Source: Obesumbacterium proteus
Lineage (GTDB): Bacteria > Pseudomonadota > Gammaproteobacteria > Enterobacterales > Enterobacteriaceae
Length of the DNA: 64,000 nucleotides
Direction of reading: 5' to 3'
NCBI RefSeq assembly: GCF_001586165.1
Contig: NZ_CP014608.1
Location: 2,480,001 to 2,544,000, forward strand
This document shows positions 44,032-52,715 of this stretch, piece after piece. The position numbers and the translations under genes are program-made. Each line of letters begins with the position of its first letter. Position 1 is the first letter of the stretch. Under the pieces are notes generated by a model. That model saw nothing but the letters and a program-made list of their open reading frames with translations. It was not told the origin of the DNA and searched no databases.

Positions 44032-44965
44032 CTAAGCCAAACCACAAACGGTCAGCAACATATCGATCAATTTGATCCCGACAAACGGCACTAACAGCCC
44101 GCCTGCGCCATAAACCCATAAATTTCGACGCAGCAATGCGCTGGCGCTTAGCGGTTTATAGCTCACGCCTTTCAACGCCAGCGGGATCAAGAACACAATG
44201 ATCAACGCGTTGAAAATAACCGCTGACATAATGGCTGACGCCGGTGACGTTAGGTGCATGACGTTGAGCGCATTCAACTGAGGATAGGTGGCAGCAAAGG
44301 CCGCAGGAATAATGGCGAAATATTTCGCCACGTCATTGGCGATGCTGAAGGTGGTTAGCGAGCCACGCGTCATCAGCATCTGTTTGCCGATATGCACCAC
44401 TTCAATCAACTTGGTTGGGTTAGAGTCTAAATCAACCATGTTGCCCGCTTCTTTGGCGGCCTGAGTACCTGAGTTCATGGCAACCGCCACGTCGGCCTGT
44501 GCCAGCGCTGGCGCATCGTTGGTGCCGTCGCCGGTCATGGCCACTAAGCGACCTTCGGCCTGATACTGGCGGATCAGCGCCAATTTGGCTTCGGGCGTAG
44601 CTTCCGCCAGAAAATCATCCACGCCAGCTTCGGCCGCAATAGCCGCAGCGGTTAAGCGGTTATCACCGGTAATCATGACCGTTTTGATACCCATGCGGCG
44701 TAGCTCGGAGAATCGCTCTTTAATGCCGCCTTTAACGATATCTTTTAGCGCGACAACGCCGAGAATTCGCCCATCCTCTGCCACTACCAGCGGTGTGCCG
44801 CCGGTACGCGCAACGCTTTCCACGCGCTCATCAACCGCACGTGGGAAGTGGCCTTGGTTAGATTCCACGTGGCGGCGTATCGCATCCACTGAACCTTTGC
44901 GGATCATTCTTCCCTGTACGTTCACGCCGCTCATGCGGGTTTGCGCCGAGAAGGGGACAAAGGTT
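44032..44965 (-). pseudogene. kdpB: kdpB, 3' part (codons 380-688), separated by a transposon
   Basis: C-terminal fragment of the P-type ATPase subunit of the Kdp K+ pump. It begins directly after the left transposon end with FVPFSAQTRMSGVNVQGRMIRKGSVDAIRRH and includes the nucleotide-binding part, MITGDNRL, the hinge MTGDGTNDAPALAQADVAVAMNSGT and the last membrane helices. The catalytic DKTGT is in the other fragment at 52711. An open frame continues a few codons into the terminal repeat (GTG at 44997) but would make only a non-functional fragment. Joining 52716-53848, AGGTT and 44032-44960 gives a 688-codon frame without stops. Confidence 0.96.
44961..44965. repeat. Target-site duplication, left copy (AGGTT)
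   Basis: A 5-bp direct repeat that is identical to 52711-52715 and flanks the transposon exactly. Five bases is the duplication length of the Tn3 family. Confidence 0.95.
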
Positions 44966-45003
44966 GGGGTCGTCTCAGAAAACGGAAAATAAAGCACGTT
45001 AAG
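44966..45003 (+). repeat. Left terminal inverted repeat of the transposon (38 bp)
   Basis: It starts GGGGTCGTCTCAGAAAACGG and ends AAAATAAAGCACGTTAAG, the Tn21/Tn501-type end. It matches the right end (52673-52710, inverted) at 36 of 38 positions. The tnpA stop codon lies inside it. Confidence 0.97.
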
Positions 45004-47968
45004 CCGGTGGCAGTGGTCGCAACGGTCTGAACTTGCCTGCGCCGACCTTGGTGCTGCTGCGCCAGAGGTAATCGCCGGTCAGATTGATGTGTTCCCACCC
45101 CAGCGGTGACAGGTATTGAAACAGCGTCTCGTCTACCGGTTTGCCGTGCCCGTTCAAAGCATTGGTTGCCCGTTCCAGATAGGCCGTGTTCCACAACACG
45201 ATGGCCGCCGTCACCAGATTGAGGCCGCTGGCTCGGTAGCGTTGTTGCTCAAAGCTGCGGTCGCGGATTTCACCCAATCGGTAGAAAAAGACAGCCCTGG
45301 CCAACGCGTTGCGCGCTTCGCCCTTATTCAGTCCGGCATTAACGCGGCGACGCAGCTCCACGCTTTGCAGCCAATCCAGTATGAACAGCGTGCGCTCAAT
45401 GCGCCCCAGCTCGCGCAGTGCAACGGCCAGTCCGTTCTGACGCGGATAGCTGCCGAGCTTGCGCAACATCAGCGAGGCCGTCACCGTACCCTGCTTGATC
45501 GAGGTCGCGAGCCGCAAGATTTCATCCCAATGGGCGCGTATCTGCTTGATGTTCAGCCGGTCGCTGCTAATCATCGGCTTGAGCGCGTCATAGGCGGTAT
45601 CGCTCTTTGGGATGAATAGCTTGGTGTCGCCCAGGTCTCGGATACGTGGCGCGAATCGGAAGCCCAGTAGGTGCATCAGGCCGAAGACATGATCGGTAAA
45701 GCCCGCTGTGTCGGTGTAGTGCTCCTCGATCCGCAAGTCCGACTCGTGGTACAGCAGGCCATCGAGCACATAGGTTGAATCACGCACGCCGACGTTGACT
45801 ACCTTGGTGCTGAAGGGCGCGTACTGGTCGGAGATATGGGTATAAAACGTCCGGCCTGGACTGCTTCCATACTTCGGGTTGATATGCCCGGTGCTCTCCG
45901 CTTTGCTGCCGGTTCTGAAATTTTGGCCATCCGACGATGACGTGGTGCCATCGCCCCAGTTTCCGGCAAAGGATTGCCGGAACTGCGCGTTGACCAGTTC
46001 GGCCAGCGCCGTTGAGTACGTTTCATCCCGGATGTGCCAGGCTTGCAGCCACGACAGCTTGGCGTAAGTCGTGCCTGGGCAGGACTCGGCCATCTTGGTT
46101 AGCCCAAGATTGATGCCATCAGCCAGGATCGTCGTCAGCAGCAAGGTTTTGTCCTTGGCCGTGTCGCCGGTCTTCAGATGCGTGAAATGCCGGGTGAAGC
46201 CTGTCCACTCATCAACTTCCATCAGCAGTTCGGTAATCTTGACGTGTGGCAGCAGCATCGCCGACTGGTCGATTAGGGCTTGTGCGGTCTCCGGCACCGC
46301 CGCGTCCAGCGGCGTGATCTTCAGGCCGGACTCGGTAATGATGGCATCCGGCAGATCATTGGCCGCCGCCATGCGGTTGACGGTGGCAAGCTGCTGTTCC
46401 AGCAATGCCAGTCGGTCGTGCAAATACTGATCGCAATCGGTGGCCACTGCCAGCGACAATTCGTTGGCCAGCTTCAGAGTAGCGAACTTCTCGGCCGGCA
46501 CCAGGTACTCATCAAAGTCCTTGAACTGGCGCGAACCCTGCACCCAGACATCGCCTGATCGCAGCGCGTTCTTTAGCTCTGACAGGGCGCACAGCTCGTA
46601 GTAGCGCCGGTCAATGCCATCGTCCGTGAGCACCAGTTTCGCCCAGCGTGGCTTGATGAATGCGGTCGGCGCGTCGGCGGGCACCTTGCGGGCGTTGTCG
46701 CTGTTCATGCCGCGAAGCACCTCGATGGCATCGAGTACGCCCTTGGCGGCTGGTGCCGCCCGTAACTTAAGTACGTCCAGGAACTGCGGCGCGTAGCGGC
46801 GCAACGTGGCGTAGCTTTCACCGATGCGATGCAGAAAGTCGAAGCTCTCCGGCTGCGCGAGCTTTTGCGCCTCCGTGACGCTGGCGGCGAAGGTATCCCA
46901 CGGCATTACGGCCTCGATGGCGGCGAACGGATCGCCGCCGCTCTGTTTGGCTTCCAGCAAGGCTTGGCCGATGCGGCCATACATCCGCACCTTGTCATTG
47001 ATCGCCTTGCCGGAAGCCTGAAACTGCTGCTGATGCTTGTTCTTGGCGGCGTTGAATAGTTTGCCAATGATGCGGTCGTGCAGGTCGATGATTTCGTCGG
47101 TGACGGTGGCCATGCCTTCAATGGCCAGCGAAACCAGAGTGGCATAGCGTCGTTGCATCTCGAACTTTGCCAGATCGGCAGGCGTCATCTGCCCACCCTC
47201 ACGGGCGATCTTGAGCAGGCGGTTCTGGTGAACTTGTCGCTCGATGCCTGCGGGAAGGTCAAGCGCCTGCCAAGCCTTGAGGCGCTCGATGTGTTCAAGC
47301 ATATGCCGAGAGTTCGGCTTGACGGGCGACTGGCGCAGCCATGCCAGCCACGTCAATTTGCTGCCGTCCTTGCGCTTGAGAAGTTCGTCCAGGCGCTGAC
47401 GGTGGAGCGATAACAAAGAATCGGTCAACGCCGCGTAAATGCGCCGGTTGGCACGGGTGATGGCCTCGGCGCTCGCGCGCTCGATGGCATTCATGGCGGG
47501 CAGGATGATGCTCTGGCGCCGCAGGTTTTCGACAAGGGCGCTGGCCAGCACAATGCCTTTATCGGTCTGCAAGGCCAGCTCGGTCAATGTATGCACGGCT
47601 TGCCGGTAGTGACTCATGGTGAAGGGCTTGAACCCGAACACCGTTTGCAGCTCGACCAAGTGCTCCCGCCGCGTCTGCTCGCGCTGGCCGTAATCGTTCC
47701 AACTTTCCACCGGCACCTTGAGTTGTGCGGCCACCATGCGCAACAGGGGCGGAAACGGAGGCTCATCGATGCCCAAGAAGATGCCAGGGAATCGCAAGTA
47801 GCAAAGCTGCACGGCGAAGCCCAATCGATTCGCAGCGCCGCGACGCTGGCGGATCACCGATAGGTCGGTTTCGTTGAACGTGTAGTGCCGTATCAGTTCG
47901 TCTTTGGCATCTGGTAGTGCCAGCAGGCTTTCGCGCTCGGTGGCGGACAGGATTGAGCGGCGCGGCAT
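44999..47968 (-). CDS. tnpA: Tn3-family transposase TnpA
   Basis: A 989-aa replicative transposase that forms cointegrates. It is collinear with the Tn21/Tn501 transposases from MPRRSILSATERESLLALPDAKDELIRHYTF to the end. The DDE residues fall in LLTTILADGINLGLTKMAES, SSSDGQNF and YHESDLRIEEHYTDTAGFTDH. Highly conserved blocks include LTWLAWLRQSPVKPNSRHMLEHIERL and ASLMLRKLGSYPRQNGLAVALRELGRIERTLFILDWLQS. The start ATG lies 2 bp after the tnpR stop, indicating co-transcription. The stop codon lies inside the left inverted repeat. Confidence 0.97.
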   Translation of the reverse strand: MPRRSILSATERESLLALPDAKDELIRHYTFNETDLSVIRQRRGAANRLGFAVQLCYLRFPGIFLGIDEPPFPPLLRMVAAQLKVPVESWNDYGQREQTRREHLVELQTVFGFKPFTMSHYRQAVHTLTELALQTDKGIVLASALVENLRRQSIILPAMNAIERASAEAITRANRRIYAALTDSLLSLHRQRLDELLKRKDGSKLTWLAWLRQSPVKPNSRHMLEHIERLKAWQALDLPAGIERQVHQNRLLKIAREGGQMTPADLAKFEMQRRYATLVSLAIEGMATVTDEIIDLHDRIIGKLFNAAKNKHQQQFQASGKAINDKVRMYGRIGQALLEAKQSGGDPFAAIEAVMPWDTFAASVTEAQKLAQPESFDFLHRIGESYATLRRYAPQFLDVLKLRAAPAAKGVLDAIEVLRGMNSDNARKVPADAPTAFIKPRWAKLVLTDDGIDRRYYELCALSELKNALRSGDVWVQGSRQFKDFDEYLVPAEKFATLKLANELSLAVATDCDQYLHDRLALLEQQLATVNRMAAANDLPDAIITESGLKITPLDAAVPETAQALIDQSAMLLPHVKITELLMEVDEWTGFTRHFTHLKTGDTAKDKTLLLTTILADGINLGLTKMAESCPGTTYAKLSWLQAWHIRDETYSTALAELVNAQFRQSFAGNWGDGTTSSSDGQNFRTGSKAESTGHINPKYGSSPGRTFYTHISDQYAPFSTKVVNVGVRDSTYVLDGLLYHESDLRIEEHYTDTAGFTDHVFGLMHLLGFRFAPRIRDLGDTKLFIPKSDTAYDALKPMISSDRLNIKQIRAHWDEILRLATSIKQGTVTASLMLRKLGSYPRQNGLAVALRELGRIERTLFILDWLQSVELRRRVNAGLNKGEARNALARAVFFYRLGEIRDRSFEQQRYRASGLNLVTAAIVLWNTAYLERATNALNGHGKPVDETLFQYLSPLGWEHINLTGDYLWRSSTKVGAGKFRPLRPLPPA

Positions 47969-47970
47969 GA

Positions 47971-48528
47971 TCAGTCTTCCCGCAGGTACTGGTACAAGGT
48001 TTCGCGACTGATGCCGAAGTCACGGGCCACCAAGGTTTTTTGATCGCCTGCCGCGACTCGCTGTTTCAACTTGGCAATTTGTTCGCTGTTCAGCGATTTC
48101 TTTCGTCCCCGGTAGGCACCGCGCTGCTTGGCCAGCACGATTCCCTCGCGCTGGCGTTCGCGGATCAGTGCGCGCTCGAACTCCGCAAAAGCCCCCATGA
48201 CCGACAGCATCAAATTGGCCATCGGTGAGTCATCGCCGGTGAACGCCAGCCCTTCTTTGACAAACTCCATCCGCACGCCCCGTTGTGTCAGCCCCTGAAC
48301 GATGCGGCGCAGGTCATCGAGATTGCGTGCCAACCTGTCCATGCTGTGCACCACCACGGTGTCGCCCTCGCGCACAAAGGCCAGCAGCCTTTCAAGTTCG
48401 GGACGTTGCGTGTCCTTGCCGGAAGCCTTATCGGTGAATACCTTACCGACTTCGATTTGCTCCAGTTGCCGATCAGGGTTCTGGTCGAAGCTGCTGACGC
48501 GGATATAGCCAATGCGTTGACCTTGCAA
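47971..48528 (-). CDS. tnpR: Serine resolvase TnpR
   Basis: Resolves cointegrates at res and usually represses its own promoter. I use the TTG at 48528, with GGAGG four bases upstream, giving 185 aa (Tn21 TnpR has 186); the frame runs 23 codons further upstream into res without homology. The catalytic Ser lies in IGYIRVSSFDQN (about residue 12). Further signatures are VVVHSMDRLARNLDDLRRIV, GDDSPMANLMLSVMGAFAEFERALIRERQREGI and the C-terminal helix-turn-helix TLVARDFGISRETLYQYLRED. Confidence 0.96.
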   Translation of the reverse strand: MQGQRIGYIRVSSFDQNPDRQLEQIEVGKVFTDKASGKDTQRPELERLLAFVREGDTVVVHSMDRLARNLDDLRRIVQGLTQRGVRMEFVKEGLAFTGDDSPMANLMLSVMGAFAEFERALIRERQREGIVLAKQRGAYRGRKKSLNSEQIAKLKQRVAAGDQKTLVARDFGISRETLYQYLRED

Positions 48529-48657
48529 GGTGCCTCCAAAGGTAAAAGTGTCAGGATGAAATCTATTACCCTTGGCGGCTTGTGTCAATAAATACAAACT
48601 ACAACTCTATTCTGACGTGCTTTGCGCCAAGCATCTGACATCAGGTTAGGGTATAGC
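48529..48657 (-). other. Resolution site (res) and tnp promoter region
   Basis: A 129-bp gene-free interval directly upstream of tnpR, where Tn21-type elements place res subsites I-III. Scattered TGTCA/TGACA motifs (48549, 48583, 48635 approximately) fit resolvase half-sites. Subsite limits cannot be fixed by eye. Confidence 0.6.
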
Positions 48658-49737
48658 TTAACCGGACACCTCGGCCTCTGTGCCTTTACTGCTTTTCGGT
48701 ACAACCGTCAAGAACAGGCAGAGCGCTCCGATAGTTATCGCCACATCAGCGAGGTTGAAGGCGGGCCAGTGCGCAAGTCGCCAATGGAAGTCAAGGAAAT
48801 CAACAACCTGTCCACGCAGCACACGATCCGCGACATTGCCCAGCGCACCGCCGAGGATCAGGCTGTATCCCATCGCTTCGAGACGGGGCAATTGCTGGCA
48901 CAGCATGCGTCCCAGCCAAGCAGAAACGACCAGGCCCAGCGTGATGAAAAAGTAACGTTGCCAGCCGCCAGCGTTCGCCAGAAAGCTGAATGCCGCGCCG
49001 GGATTCAGGACATGGACGAAGTTGAAGAAGGGCGTGACTTCGACCTGTTCACCGTAGGCAAACGTGCGGGTGATGGCGAACTTTGCGAGCTGATCTGTCA
49101 TGACAGCACTGGCGGCCACTGCGAACCAGACCCAAGTCGATGTGCGGCGAGCCGATTGCCACACAGGGGCGGCCAGCGGCATCAGCCACCCGGCGAGCGC
49201 CGTGCAACTCAATCCAAGTACCCACCCCGCCAGCACATCGGCAGGAAAGTGCATTCCGGCTGCGATGCGTGACCAACCGACCAATGCGGCGTACAACACC
49301 AAGCCGATGCGGCCACGACGGCCTATCAAAGGCCAGAGCGCGCCGACCACCAGCGCGGCATAGGTGGCATGCCCGCTGGGCAGGCTGTAGTGTCGTTCGA
49401 TGCCCCCGATAACGCGCACCATGTCGCCAAAAACGGCAGGCGGGCGTGGAAAGTCGATCCATGGCTTCAAGATGGTGGCGACGAGAAATGCCAACGCAAA
49501 GGCCACGCTAAAGACTCTGAGTCTGTACCGGATGGCATCGGCCCGCGTTGGGTCAGGTGCCGACTTTGACCATCCCCACATCGCCAAGAGCATCAGTGGT
49601 GCAGTCCAGTAGTTGCCTATCACAAGGTTGAAGAACGATGCCAGCGGTTCCAGCGCTGCAGGTGTGCTCATGTTGATGGCTTGGAACAACGCGATGTTCA
49701 GACCACCCCAGTCGTAGAGAAAGAATTTCCAGCTCAT
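48658..49737 (-). CDS. pbrBC: PbrBC: PAP2 phosphatase fused to lipoprotein signal peptidase
   Basis: A 359-aa membrane protein made of two families. The N-terminal half is a PAP2/undecaprenyl-pyrophosphate phosphatase with KPWIDFPRP (Lys91), LPSGHAT (120-124) and SRIAAGMHFPADV (156-168). The C-terminal half is an LspA-type signal peptidase with TDQLAKF, VLNPGAAFSFL, the catalytic Asp in GNVADRV (304) and the second Asp in FNLADVAI (331). In Cupriavidus, PbrB is proposed to release phosphate that precipitates exported Pb2+, with PbrC as the signal peptidase. The start overlaps the pbrA stop by 4 bp (ATGA), so translation is coupled. Confidence 0.88.
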   Translation of the reverse strand: MSWKFFLYDWGGLNIALFQAINMSTPAALEPLASFFNLVIGNYWTAPLMLLAMWGWSKSAPDPTRADAIRYRLRVFSVAFALAFLVATILKPWIDFPRPPAVFGDMVRVIGGIERHYSLPSGHATYAALVVGALWPLIGRRGRIGLVLYAALVGWSRIAAGMHFPADVLAGWVLGLSCTALAGWLMPLAAPVWQSARRTSTWVWFAVAASAVMTDQLAKFAITRTFAYGEQVEVTPFFNFVHVLNPGAAFSFLANAGGWQRYFFITLGLVVSAWLGRMLCQQLPRLEAMGYSLILGGALGNVADRVLRGQVVDFLDFHWRLAHWPAFNLADVAITIGALCLFLTVVPKSSKGTEAEVSG

Positions 49738-52139
49738 TTGCGCAACAGCCTCAAGCCATTGCCAACGACGAGCAAGCTGGCCCCCATATCAGCAAACACC
49801 GCCATCCACATGGTCGCTTGACCCGTGAAGGTCAGCACCAGAAATACTGCCTTGATGCCAAGGGCCAGCACAATGTTTTGCATCAGCACCTGCGCCGTCG
49901 CACGCGACAGGCGCACGAAGGTCGGAATCTTGCCCAGGTTGTCGTCCATCAGGGCCACGTCAGCGGTCTCGATGGCGGTATCTGTGCCAGCCGCTCCCAT
50001 GGCAAAGCCGATGTCCGCACGCGCCAAGGCCGGGGCATCGTTGATGCCATCACCGACCATGCCGACCTTGCCCTTTATGGCCAGTAGCTCAACTTCGCGC
50101 AGTTTGTCGTCTGGGAGCAGATTGCCTTGCGCACGGTCGATCCCGGCTTGTGCGGCAATGGCCTGTGCCGTGTGGGGGTTGTCGCCGGTCAGCATCATGG
50201 TGTTGATGCCCAGTGCATGAAGCTCGGCAATGGCGCTCCTGCTGCTTTCCTTGATGGTGTCCGCTACGGCAAATAAGGCATGAACCCCTTTTGCGCTGAC
50301 CAACATCACGACAGTTTTACCCATGGTTTCCAGCGCCGCGATGCGCTGTTCCAGCTCGGGAGTACGCTGCCCCAGCTCTTCTAGCATCCGCTGGTTGCCA
50401 AGATGGTAGGTTTCACCGTTGATTTGGCCCTGCACACCCCGACCGGGCAGCGCGTTGAATTCGGCCACGTCGAGCAAGGCAACCCCGTCCGTCTGCGCGG
50501 CCTGTGCCACCGCCTTGGATACAGGGTGGTCCGAGCGGGCCGCCAGACTGGCAGCGATGCTGCGGCTGTCCGAGGCGAGTGCATTGCCCCATGTGACAAA
50601 GTCGGTCTGTGCGGGCTTGCCGTGCGTGATCGTGCCGGTCTTGTCCAGAGCCAGCCAGCGCAGCTTGCGGCCTTCTTCCAGATAGACGCCACCTTTGATG
50701 AGAATGCCGTGGCGGGCGGCGGCGGCCAGGCCGCTGACGATGCTGACCGGTGTAGAGATCACCAGTGCGCACGGGCAGGCGACCACCAGCAGAACCAATG
50801 CACGGTAGATCCAGTCGAGCCATGCCGCACCCATGAACAGCGGCGGCAACAACGCGACGGCGATGGCAACGCCGAATACAACGGGGGTGTACCAGCGGGC
50901 GAACTGATCGACAAAACGCTGAGTCGGCGCACGACTACCTTGCGCAGCCTCTACCGCGTGAATGATCCGGGCCAAAGTGGAGTTGTTGGCCAAGGCGGTG
51001 ACGCGGTACTCGAACGAGCCGGATTCGTTGATCGTGCCAGCGAACACCGAATCACCGGGGGATTTTTCGACCGGGAGGCTTTCACCCGTGATCGGGGCTT
51101 GGTTGACGGCAGAGCGGCCTTCCAGCACCTCACCATCAAGGGCGATGCGCTCACCTGGTTTGACCCGGACGCGGGCGCCGATGGTGATTTGCTTGGCGCC
51201 CACCTCGCGCCATGTGCCGTCAGCCTGCTGTACCGTGGCCTGTTCCGGGGTCAGGTCGAGCAGGCCACGGATAGCGTTACGAGCGCGATCCAGCGATTTG
51301 GCTTCGATTACCTCGGCCAGCGCGAACAGTACCATCACCATTGCCGCTTCGGGCCAGTGGCCGATCAACATGGCACCCGTGACCGCAATCGACATGAGGG
51401 CGTTCATGTTGAGATTACGGTTCTTGAGCGCAATCCACCCCTTCTTGTAGGTGGAGAGGCCACCCGTGAAGACCGCGACAAGCGCCAGAACGACAACCGA
51501 CCAGTGATTGCCGTTGTGGAGCCAGTAGACCGCCTCGGCCGCCGATGCAGTGACCAAGGAGATGCCCAGCGGCCACCAGTTGGTCGGCGTGGTCACAGGG
51601 GCGGCGGATGGAGATGCGACCTCTGCCGTGTCCACGACCTGCGCCTCGAATCCAAGCGCTTGCAGTGCCACGAGCACGTCTGGCAGAACCTGGTTCGCAT
51701 GGCGTACCGACAGCGTGCGCTGCATCAGGTTGAAATCGAGATCAGCAACACCGGCCACGGTGCCGAGCTTGTTGCGGATCAACGTCTCTTCGGTCGGGCA
51801 ATCCATCTTGGCAATGGACAGCTTGGTCGTCTGCTCGGCCGACGCCTGATCCATGCGCACAGCTTGCATGCCGATGGCCTTCAGCGCCTGCTCGACGGGA
51901 GACAACGAAGGCAATTCGTGTCGCACGGCCAAGGTACGTTGCATCAGGTTGAATTCAAGACCCGCCACCCCCGCCAGACCGGCCAGTTTGCTTCGGATCA
52001 GCGCCTCTTCGGTCGGGCAATCCATGTTCTCGATGCGGTACACCGCTTGAGCCGATCCGGTTGCCAGCGGGGCCGGTGCCGTGGGTTGGATGATCGGCTC
52101 AGTCGTGCAGCCACACCCCTTTGAAGCGCATTCGCTCAT
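49734..52139 (-). CDS. pbrA: P1B-type Pb2+/Cd2+/Zn2+ exporting ATPase (PbrA/CadA type)
   Basis: An 801-aa soft-metal exporter (Cupriavidus PbrA about 800 aa). A Cys-rich N-terminus (C4, C9, C11) is followed by two HMA domains with atypical MDCPTEE metal sites at about 39-45 and 112-118. The ATPase core has TGES (351-354), the transmembrane CPC motif in VVACPCALVIS (455-457), phosphorylation DKTGT (499-503), MLTGDNPHTAQ and GDGINDAPALARADIGFAMG. It ends in membrane helices. AGGAG precedes the ATG. It is transcribed from a MerR-type promoter shared with divergent pbrR. Pb, Cd and Zn specificity cannot be separated by sequence alone. Confidence 0.93.
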   Translation of the reverse strand: MSECASKGCGCTTEPIIQPTAPAPLATGSAQAVYRIENMDCPTEEALIRSKLAGLAGVAGLEFNLMQRTLAVRHELPSLSPVEQALKAIGMQAVRMDQASAEQTTKLSIAKMDCPTEETLIRNKLGTVAGVADLDFNLMQRTLSVRHANQVLPDVLVALQALGFEAQVVDTAEVASPSAAPVTTPTNWWPLGISLVTASAAEAVYWLHNGNHWSVVVLALVAVFTGGLSTYKKGWIALKNRNLNMNALMSIAVTGAMLIGHWPEAAMVMVLFALAEVIEAKSLDRARNAIRGLLDLTPEQATVQQADGTWREVGAKQITIGARVRVKPGERIALDGEVLEGRSAVNQAPITGESLPVEKSPGDSVFAGTINESGSFEYRVTALANNSTLARIIHAVEAAQGSRAPTQRFVDQFARWYTPVVFGVAIAVALLPPLFMGAAWLDWIYRALVLLVVACPCALVISTPVSIVSGLAAAARHGILIKGGVYLEEGRKLRWLALDKTGTITHGKPAQTDFVTWGNALASDSRSIAASLAARSDHPVSKAVAQAAQTDGVALLDVAEFNALPGRGVQGQINGETYHLGNQRMLEELGQRTPELEQRIAALETMGKTVVMLVSAKGVHALFAVADTIKESSRSAIAELHALGINTMMLTGDNPHTAQAIAAQAGIDRAQGNLLPDDKLREVELLAIKGKVGMVGDGINDAPALARADIGFAMGAAGTDTAIETADVALMDDNLGKIPTFVRLSRATAQVLMQNIVLALGIKAVFLVLTFTGQATMWMAVFADMGASLLVVGNGLRLLRK

Positions 52140-52172
52140 GAGTAACTCCTGAAAATCTTCTATTCAGCCTCC

Positions 52173-52203
52173 ATTAAAATCTCTATAGTCACTATAGAGT
52201 CAA
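52173..52203 (-). promoter_or_regulatory. MerR-type pbrA promoter with PbrR operator
   Basis: On the minus strand a -35 TTGACT (52198-52203) and -10 TTTAAT (52173-52178) are separated by 19 bp, the overlong spacing used by MerR-family activators. The perfect 19-bp dyad CTCTATAGTCACTATAGAG (52181-52199) lies between and over them. The architecture is that of the Cupriavidus pbrA promoter. Confidence 0.93.
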
Positions 52204-52224
52204 GTGATAATTGGAGATTGATGC

Positions 52225-52665
52225 ATGGAAATCAGAATTGGCGACCTCGCCAAGCGCTCTGGGTGCGAGGTCGTGACCATCCGCTACTACGAGAAGGAAG
52301 GGCTACTGCCGAAGCCAGCGCGAAGCGGTGGCAACTTCCAGCTGTACGGTGAGGTGCACATTGAGCGCTTGCAATTCATCCGTCATTGCCGTTCGCTCGA
52401 CATGACGTTGAGCGAGATTCGCGCATTGCTGGGTCTGCGAGACAACCCGATGCAGGACTGTGGGGAGGTCAACACGCTGCTGGAGGCCCATATTCAACAG
52501 GTGGAAATGCGTGTGTCCGCGCTGTTGCAGTTAAAACGGCACTTGGTTGATTTGCGCGAGAAGTGTTCTGGCTCTCGATCTGTAGAGGCGTGCGGCATTT
52601 TGCAAGGGTTGGGCAATTGCAATTGCCATGGTGAAAGTGCCACGAACAGTCAAACATCTGGGTAA
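52225..52665 (+). CDS. pbrR: MerR-family Pb2+-responsive regulator PbrR
   Basis: A 146-aa activator with the N-terminal MerR winged helix (MEIRIGDLAKRSGCEVVTIRYYEKEGLLPKPARSGGNFQLYG), a coiled-coil dimer helix (about 85-112) and a C-terminal metal site. Cys14, Cys79 and Cys134 are all present, matching the three Cys implicated in Pb sensing by Cupriavidus PbrR; Cys114, Cys123 and Cys132 are additional. The CadR type is an alternative, but the Cys14 position and the pbrBC partner favour PbrR. It is divergent from pbrA, with an 85-bp gap. The right inverted repeat begins 7 bp after the stop. Confidence 0.92.
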   Translation: MEIRIGDLAKRSGCEVVTIRYYEKEGLLPKPARSGGNFQLYGEVHIERLQFIRHCRSLDMTLSEIRALLGLRDNPMQDCGEVNTLLEAHIQQVEMRVSALLQLKRHLVDLREKCSGSRSVEACGILQGLGNCNCHGESATNSQTSG

Positions 52666-52672
52666 GTAAGGG

Positions 52673-52710
52673 CTTAGCGTGCTTTATTTTCCGTTTTCTG
52701 AGGCGACCCC
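52673..52710 (-). repeat. Right terminal inverted repeat of the transposon (38 bp)
   Basis: The inverted complement starts GGGGTCGCCTCAGAAAACGG and ends ATAAAGCACGCTAAG. It differs from the left repeat at two positions. Confidence 0.97.
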
Positions 52711-52715
52711 AGGTT
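52711..52715. repeat. Target-site duplication, right copy (AGGTT)
   Basis: Identical to 44961-44965; marks the insertion point in kdpB. Confidence 0.95.

Larger units (their letters stand above)
44966..52710. mobile_element. Tn3-family (Tn21 subgroup) transposon with lead/cadmium resistance genes
   Basis: A complete 7,745-bp element bounded by 38-bp inverted repeats and an AGGTT duplication. The order from the left is tnpA, tnpR, res, pbrBC, pbrA, then pbrR divergent, then the right end. Base composition is clearly GC-richer than the flanking chromosome. All genes look intact, so it may still be able to transpose. It is inserted in kdpB with tnpA reading in the same direction as kdp. I cannot assign it to a numbered transposon without a database. 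Confidence 0.97.

Noticed and set aside
45116..45619. A 167-codon open frame opposite tnpA
   Set aside because: Antisense to the conserved C-terminal part of the transposase; no homology that I recognise.
46906..47145. Possible frameshift or decay in tnpA
   Set aside because: The transposase frame is continuous over 989 codons with all DDE residues; the short frames inside it are shadows.
50403..52124. A 573-codon open frame on the plus strand
   Set aside because: It is antisense to pbrA across its whole length. High-GC codon bias leaves the opposite strand open; the translation is Arg/Gln/Asp-rich, with no family resemblance.
52469..52710. C-terminal extension of the kdpB 5' fragment into the transposon
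   Set aside because: It is an accident of reading through the inverted repeat and antisense to pbrR, not a real domain.
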